Source: a virus. Taken from it: a stretch of DNA of 25,853 nucleotides. This document shows, in pieces, positions 22,315 to 25,853 of this stretch. Made by a program: the position numbers and the translations under genes. Within the stretch, counting starts at the first letter, position 1; every line of letters starts with the position of its first letter. The DNA lies in the IMG/VR virus record IMGVR_UViG_3300049846_000451, positions 1 to 25,853 of that record; one strand, given 5' to 3'. Below the pieces are notes generated by a model. The model was given only the letters and a program-made list of their open reading frames with translations, did not search any database and was not told where the DNA came from.

Positions 22315-22560
22315 TTAGTTAGTGGCATACTTAGCACTGACTTGCTGATACTTTTCAGTTAGAAAGTCAAGAGCATTTTTTACATAAGGAGCTACAGTTT
22401 GAGTGAAGTTCCTTACATCTTCCACCAGTTTGTTGACTTCATACTGATGGATTTGCCAGCGAACCTTAATGTCTTGGAAGTATTGATCCCGAGTAATCAG
22501 AACTTGGGGGACAGACACTTCAGCAACAACATTTGCGGTTTGCTTGCGAGCGCGAGGCAT
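22315..22560 (-). CDS. Small helical protein (81 residues)
   Basis: The product has a basic N-terminus (MPRARKQTANVVAEVSVPQV) and then one long amphipathic helix (YEVNKLVEDVRNFTQTVAPY and onward to the end), suggesting a coiled coil or protein-binding helix. It is flanked by element copy 11 upstream, with an 18-base leader and no Shine-Dalgarno sequence, and by a terminator downstream. It is therefore likely to end its transcript. Function unknown. Confidence 0.7.
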   Translation of the reverse strand: MPRARKQTANVVAEVSVPQVLITRDQYFQDIKVRWQIHQYEVNKLVEDVRNFTQTVAPYVKNALDFLTEKYQQVSAKYATN

Positions 22561-22578
22561 AGAGTGGATGCGTCTTAC

Positions 22579-22608
22579 ACTATAGGGACACTTTGCGCGT
22601 CCCCCCTT
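22579..22608 (-). repeat. 30-base stem-loop element, copy 11
   Basis: Variable triplet GCG. Its first base is the last base of the methyltransferase stop codon (TAA at 22608-22610); it lies 18 bases before the ATG at 22560 and does not abut it. Confidence 0.95.
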
Positions 22609-23489
22609 TACTTCATTGAGAGAATCAATGGATTATCTTCACTTTCCTGGGATACAGTTTCTTCACATCTTTTCGTAGCAATGTCAACATAGTGCTGAGA
22701 CAAATCAATACCGATAAACTCTCTTGACTGTTGAATTGCTGCGACTCCTGTACTCCCACTCCCACAAAAAGGATCGAGAACTGTACCGCCAGGAGGACAA
22801 TAGATCTTGATCAAATACTCCATCAAACTTACAGGTTTTACTGTAGGATGATCATTATCTGCCCCCTTTTCTTTCCTGGTTGCGCGTGGAGCATAGAAAT
22901 ACTTTTGATGCTCTGGTTCTACCTCACCGATGATGTTGGAAGGATAACGACCAGCAGGATTAGCGTCCACAGTGCCATACTCAGCACCGCTACCTTTAGT
23001 GTTTCCATCCTTACCAAATGTACGACGTTTAGCACCCTGAGCAACCCAACCTGTAGGAGGTTTCTTATCCCAAGGAACGCGGGTGTTTTCTGTATCAATC
23101 AACCCACATCCCCACTGCTCAAAGTTAGATTGTAAAGAACCTTTGTACGGTTTTTGTGCTACTACAATCGGTTCATGTGCTGGTTTCAAACGATTAAACT
23201 TTGGCATCTTTGTGGTGGTCATCCACATGATTTGGTCCTTGATTGTGAAACCAGCATCCTCTACATTACATGCCAGTCGATGATACAATTCAGGAGAACA
23301 AAAAGCTAAACAAAAGGCACCTGGGCGAAGTGTACGAAACACCTCACTCCAGATGCTAACATCAGGAACAGAATGATCCCAGTGATCCATACCCATACCG
23401 TAGGGAGGATCGGTGATACAAGAATGAAAAAAGTTCTCCCCATAACTGGAGAGAACATCCTGACAATTACCAGTCGAAATTGAGAACAT
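22608..23489 (-). CDS. DNA methyltransferase, N4/N6 type, beta class
   Basis: The ATG at 23489 gives 293 residues (MFSISTGNCQDVL); the open frame upstream of it is a shadow of the nuclease gene. Motif IV is DPPY at 27-30 (TDPPYGMGMDHWD), motif I is the C-terminal DPFCGSGSTG (239-248), followed by GIDLSQHY (260-267) for cofactor binding, and HPTVKP at 214-219 precedes it. Motif IV before motif I defines the beta class, which methylates adenine N6 or cytosine N4. LKPAHEPIVVAQKP (101-114) matches many phage enzymes. It starts inside the nuclease gene (23-base overlap), so the pair is one unit: the methyltransferase probably protects phage DNA from that nuclease or from host enzymes. Confidence 0.9.
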   Translation of the reverse strand: MFSISTGNCQDVLSSYGENFFHSCITDPPYGMGMDHWDHSVPDVSIWSEVFRTLRPGAFCLAFCSPELYHRLACNVEDAGFTIKDQIMWMTTTKMPKFNRLKPAHEPIVVAQKPYKGSLQSNFEQWGCGLIDTENTRVPWDKKPPTGWVAQGAKRRTFGKDGNTKGSGAEYGTVDANPAGRYPSNIIGEVEPEHQKYFYAPRATRKEKGADNDHPTVKPVSLMEYLIKIYCPPGGTVLDPFCGSGSTGVAAIQQSREFIGIDLSQHYVDIATKRCEETVSQESEDNPLILSMK

Positions 23490-23997
23490 TAGATTCACAT
23501 TGTTTGCGCTTAGAGTGCTTGAAATAGTCTTTCTTTCCAGCACCTGTTTGTGTGTACATGTTGCGAATGTAGAAGTCAAAACCCCTATCATCCTCTTGCC
23601 ATTCTTCCTCCAGTTGATACACTTTCAGAACAGAATTGAGTTCCTCTACAAGTTTAGAGTAGAGTTCCCTTTTCTTCTCAGAGACTACATCATCAGCGAA
23701 GAATACAGTAGTTTCATTATACCTCTTACTGCTGAAGATGTAAACAACACCTTCTTTAGGAAGTCCGCCATTGTAGGTGGGATAGGTATTTTTAGAAGAC
23801 TTACATTCAATGTCAACAACTCGACCGTTCGGGAGAGTTACACGGAAATCAGGAGATTGCTGAGGTCCGTTAGGTTGCCACACATAATTGAATCCATACT
23901 TGTCAAGAAGTTCACGGACTTGTTGTTCGTGAAGGGGATTATCTTGACTGTTAGACTTATAGGGAAGTTGGAGAACTTCCTGCCAAAAAGATTTCAT
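23467..23997 (-). CDS. PD-(D/E)XK nuclease, candidate restriction endonuclease
   Basis: The ATG at 23997 gives 176 residues (MKSFWQEVLQLPYKSNS). The catalytic motif is Pro49-Asp50, then Glu64-Cys65-Lys66 (SPDFRVTLPNGRVVDIECKS), a classical PD-x(13)-ExK, with a preceding helix carrying Glu24. The following GGLPKEGVVYIFSSKRYNET and DDVVSEKK fit a type II restriction-type fold. It partly overlaps a beta-class methyltransferase gene, the usual sign of a restriction-modification pair. No controller protein gene is present, and the nuclease precedes the methyltransferase, which is risky without control. A perfect hairpin lies seven bases before its start codon. A phage recombination or DNA-degradation nuclease is the alternative. 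Confidence 0.72.
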   Translation of the reverse strand: MKSFWQEVLQLPYKSNSQDNPLHEQQVRELLDKYGFNYVWQPNGPQQSPDFRVTLPNGRVVDIECKSSKNTYPTYNGGLPKEGVVYIFSSKRYNETTVFFADDVVSEKKRELYSKLVEELNSVLKVYQLEEEWQEDDRGFDFYIRNMYTQTGAGKKDYFKHSKRKQCESNVLNFDW

Positions 23998-24004
23998 AGT
24001 TTCT

Positions 24005-24021
24005 CTTACGCTTTGCGTAAG
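24005..24021 (-). promoter_or_regulatory. Hairpin next to the nuclease start codon
   Basis: CTTACGC, AAA, GCGTAAG: a perfect seven-base stem with a three-base loop ending seven bases before the ATG at 23997. There is no good Shine-Dalgarno sequence apart from GTAAGAG in and next to the stem, so the hairpin may limit ribosome access and keep nuclease output low. Confidence 0.6.
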
Positions 24022-24062
24022 TTGAAGTGATAGTGGAGTCTTTAAGGCGCTGCCGTTCCTAC

Positions 24063-24092
24063 ACTGTAGGGACACTTTGGGCGTCCCCCCTT
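24063..24092 (-). repeat. 30-base stem-loop element, copy 12 (variant)
   Basis: The only copy with ACTGTAGGG instead of ACTATAGGG; variable triplet GGG. The change makes a perfect CCTACA-C-TGTAGG inverted repeat (24058-24070) at its 3' edge. It starts two bases after the stop of the 57-residue gene and is 65 bases from the nuclease ATG. Confidence 0.9.
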
Positions 24093-24094
24093 TG

Positions 24095-24268
24095 CTACAG
24101 TGGAAGTTTTGCTTGTGATTTACCTTTCTTATGGTCATCAATGAACTTCCTGGCTGATGCTTCGGTCCTACACACTTTAAGTTGCTCTCCGTTGTGAATT
24201 ACCATGAGTTGATTACCAAACGGAATCGCTGCGTAGTTTCCTTTGCCGACAATAAATCCTTCTTTCAT
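24095..24268 (-). CDS. Small basic protein (57 residues)
   Basis: The product starts MKEGFIVGKGNYAAIPFGNQ, a small beta sheet, and ends in a basic helix (ASARKFIDDHKKGKSQAKLP). An open frame reading on from its 3' end into the nuclease gene is a different frame and not one protein. A weak GAAAG site precedes the ATG. It is the first small gene after the helicase. Function unknown. Confidence 0.7.
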   Translation of the reverse strand: MKEGFIVGKGNYAAIPFGNQLMVIHNGEQLKVCRTEASARKFIDDHKKGKSQAKLPL

Positions 24269-24288
24269 TACACTTTCAAAAAAATCGT

Positions 24289-24389
24289 TGTTTTTGTTGC
24301 GGAGGATGACCTATGACACCCTCCAGGTAGAATCGCAGAAAAATCAGGTTTTCGGTCCAGTCAGGGCCTTGAGTCTACTATGAGACTCA
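24289..24389 (-). other. Short gap with two inverted repeats after the helicase
   Basis: Two hairpins lie here: GGAGG/CCTCC with a 14-base loop (about 24300-24323), and TGAGTCT/AGACTCA with a six-base loop (24370-24389) that covers the helicase stop codon. Neither is followed by a good T-run on the minus strand, so I do not call a terminator; they may affect RNA stability. Confidence 0.5.
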
Positions 24390-25628
24390 CCGCCTCACCA
24401 CAGAGATGGCAGGTTCGCCCTTCTGAAAGATAGTGTCAACAACCGACTGAACACTGCGGGCAGTAGCAATACCAACCTTGGAGTACACTGGGATACACAC
24501 AAGACCGAAAGATTTGCTATACTGCTCCAGGTTGCCAGGTTCGATACGTCCATCGCGCATACCTTTGGCATCATCGTGATGAAGACGGATACAACGTCCG
24601 ATGGTCTGACTGATGCCAATGAAGTCCATATTACGCAGGAAGAGTACCGCTTCCAGACCGCTGACGTTGATACCTTCTGCGAGGATGGAGTGGTGAAGAA
24701 CCACAAACTTCTTAGAGTTATCCTTGCCCCAGGCACTTAGGGTATCGAAGAATACCTCACGGTTGACCTTCTGACCATCAATAACTGCGCCCGTCTTGGC
24801 AGTAATATACATCCAAGAATATCCGCGACATTCCAACTGGAAGCAGAAATCAGTTTCAGACACCAGAGAGACAATTTGCTTGGTTGCCTTAGCGCAAATC
24901 AGAATCTTGCCAACTTTGTTGTCGTCAATCGTTTCCAGCAGATTCTCCGAATCGCGGTCGAAGTTGGTCTGCTTCCCTTGAACCATTGCCAGTTGCTTGA
25001 CAATCACTTTGGGGGGCACAATGTATCCACCCTCAACTAGCTCAGGAGCAGGAACTTTACAGATGACCTGACCATAAACAGCGGCATCATTCATCCCTGG
25101 TTTGCCGACAGCAAGGGAATGTTTCGGGGTTGCGGTGAAGAAGTAGCAACGCTTTGCGTTAGCAGAAAAGTGCTCAGTAGCAGGGAAGAAATGACGCTGA
25201 ACGCTGTTATGTGCCTCATCAAAGTAAATAGTGTCCACATCAATCTCTGCCACTTGAAGACGCGACAGAGAGTTGTAGGTGGTTACAATCAGTTTGTGAT
25301 TGTCAGCATTGCCATCAACCCAGTTGCGAATCTCACGGGGGCGCGTGCTGCTTTCGTGATGAGTTTCTCCACTGTGAACGTGGAAAACTTTAGCATTGGT
25401 GATAAACTCCAGGAACTCGCTAGAGAGTTGCTCAGCAAGCAGAATACGCGGAGCAACTACAACAATGGTCTTGGGAGTTTGTGATTGAAACTGCCGCAGA
25501 GCATCGTAAATCATCTTCAGAGTCTTGCCGCCACCAGTAGGCACAATGATTTGACCTTTGTTGTGCTCTACCATAGCAGCAACACCACGTTCTTGATGGG
25601 GGCGAAGTTTGATCAGATCAGAGAACAT
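24387..25628 (-). CDS. SF2 DEAH-box helicase, ResIII type
   Basis: The 413-residue protein has the full SF2 set in order: LRPHQERGV (Q-tip, 8-16), Walker A PTGGGKT (30-36), Ia VVAPRILLAEQL, DEAH at 137-140 (YFDEAHNS), TATP at 165-168, the recA2 stretch LAEGINVSGLEAVLFLRN (about 317-334) and motif VI QTIGRCIRL (341-349). It belongs with ResIII/UvsW-like helicases that move on DNA or RNA; its length and motif VI resemble cyanophage helicases of unknown role rather than T4 UvsW. It has its own sigma70-type promoter. Helicase, nuclease and methyltransferase lie within 3 kb, but the helicase is a separate transcription unit and not evidently part of a type I or III enzyme. Confidence 0.88.
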   Translation of the reverse strand: MFSDLIKLRPHQERGVAAMVEHNKGQIIVPTGGGKTLKMIYDALRQFQSQTPKTIVVVAPRILLAEQLSSEFLEFITNAKVFHVHSGETHHESSTRPREIRNWVDGNADNHKLIVTTYNSLSRLQVAEIDVDTIYFDEAHNSVQRHFFPATEHFSANAKRCYFFTATPKHSLAVGKPGMNDAAVYGQVICKVPAPELVEGGYIVPPKVIVKQLAMVQGKQTNFDRDSENLLETIDDNKVGKILICAKATKQIVSLVSETDFCFQLECRGYSWMYITAKTGAVIDGQKVNREVFFDTLSAWGKDNSKKFVVLHHSILAEGINVSGLEAVLFLRNMDFIGISQTIGRCIRLHHDDAKGMRDGRIEPGNLEQYSKSFGLVCIPVYSKVGIATARSVQSVVDTIFQKGEPAISVVRR

Positions 25629-25669
25629 TACGAATTACAGAGTTTCAAGTGGTTTGGTATCTAAGCAGT

Positions 25670-25698
25670 ATTATAGCACCCTTCCAGGCGATTGTAGA
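25670..25698 (-). promoter_or_regulatory. Extended -10 promoter of the helicase gene
   Basis: On the minus strand TCTACA, 17 bases, TATAAT, with TG one base before the -10 (TGCTATAAT). The -35 matches at four of six positions and the -10 is perfect. A leader of about 35 bases would follow before the ATG at 25628, which lacks a clear Shine-Dalgarno sequence. Confidence 0.75.
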
Positions 25699-25706
25699 GG
25701 GGTGCT
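25675..25706. repeat. Inverted repeat enclosing the helicase promoter
   Basis: AGCACCC at 25675-25681 and GGGTGCT at 25700-25706 form a perfect seven-base inverted repeat. It contains the -35 region and touches the -10, so it may be an operator or, as RNA, a hairpin after the upstream small gene; no T-run follows on the minus strand. Confidence 0.6.
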
Positions 25707-25718
25707 AGTGGCAGTTAA

Positions 25719-25847
25719 TCAACCGCCGTAGACTTCTTCAGCGAGTGGAGTATCGCCAAACATTTCATTGAACAACCAGTTGGCATCTTTGCCCAGGTTG
25801 TCTTCACACTCTTTCAGGAAGGAGATTTCACGTTTCCAAAACTCCAT
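25719..25847 (-). CDS. Small acidic protein at the right edge (42 residues or longer)
   Basis: The product from the ATG at 25847 is MEFWKREISFLKECEDNLGK followed by DANWLFNEMFGDTPLAEE and VYGG. The frame stays open to the right edge, so this Met may be internal and the gene longer. It is helical and acidic. The stop lies 12 bases before the inverted repeat of the helicase promoter. Function unknown. Confidence 0.6.
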   Translation of the reverse strand: MEFWKREISFLKECEDNLGKDANWLFNEMFGDTPLAEEVYGG

Positions 25848-25853
25848 AGACTT

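Noticed and set aside
14122-24092. A T7-like promoter on the plus strand (CACTATAGGGA in copies 1 and 11)
   Set aside because: The core matches the start of T7 promoters, but the upstream recognition part (TAATACGACT) is absent in every copy, and all genes lie on the other strand. The similarity is probably chance.
14122-24092. A CRISPR-like array
   Set aside because: The copies are separated by 340 to more than 2,000 bases of coding DNA, not by short equal spacers, and there are no cas genes.
23998-24141. N-terminal extension of the nuclease to 224 residues
   Set aside because: The extension is a translation of the repeat element and of the end of the 57-residue gene in another frame. The same error would extend the genes starting at 18428 and 21292.
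24269-24386. A tRNA-like sequence after the helicase
   Set aside because: One GCGATTCTACC stretch resembles a T-loop, but no acceptor stem, anticodon stem or D-arm can be built around it.

Overview
The window is part of a tailed-phage genome, most likely a T4-like cyanomyovirus that infects Synechococcus or Prochlorococcus-type cyanobacteria. The basis is gene order on one strand (giant YHYH-containing virion protein, baseplate wedge gp6, baseplate wedge gp25, small conserved proteins, a GT-A glycosyltransferase), the T4-type late promoter cores ATAAATA and CTAAATA, and the very compact small-gene style. Every protein gene I can support lies on the minus strand, so transcription runs from right to left. 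I see no tRNA, rRNA, integrase, transposase or CRISPR array.

Left block (1-12,680) holds late, virion-related genes. A giant structural protein runs off the left edge (at least 2,576 codons). Reading upstream from it come gp6, gp25, several small conserved proteins (some shorter than 60 codons), a glycosyltransferase and a small membrane protein. Late promoter cores lie before gp25 and before the glycosyltransferase. An HNH homing endonuclease gene (12,668-13,213), with a GC-rich patch upstream of it, sits at the right edge of this block.

A junction of nearly 500 bases without genes (14,367-14,852) separates the left block from the right. It has two divergent promoters with the same hexamers (TTGACA, 17 bases, TACAAT), a late-promoter core, direct and inverted repeats, and an intrinsic terminator that ends the right-hand transcription unit.

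Right block (14,853-24,268) is an accessory region of about 35 mostly very small genes. It is organised by a 30-base element present in 12 copies from 14,122 to 24,092 and nowhere else in the window. In the direction of transcription, each copy begins at or just after a stop codon (except copy 10, which follows a terminator) and ends at or shortly before the start codon of the next gene set. Genes within a set are joined by overlapping stop and start codons (TGATG, ATGA, TAATG). At RNA level the element is a GC-rich stem with an NNAAA loop, and its bases vary almost only in the loop. Its 5' arm is a near-perfect anti-Shine-Dalgarno complement placed too far from the start codon unless the hairpin folds. 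Eight copies abut the start codon directly, and six of those genes have a second in-frame Met within eight codons, as if the element brings its own start. This looks like a mobile translation or expression cassette that divides the region into mini-operons.

The larger genes of the right block are nucleic-acid enzymes: a PD-(D/E)XK nuclease overlapping a beta-class DNA methyltransferase (a candidate restriction-modification pair), a KxDG nucleotidyltransferase of the ligase/capping fold, and upstream of these an SF2 DEAH helicase with its own sigma70-type promoter. Most small genes are unknown. A few show a zinc ribbon, a helix-turn-helix, a signal peptide or membrane segments, and they may be host-takeover proteins.
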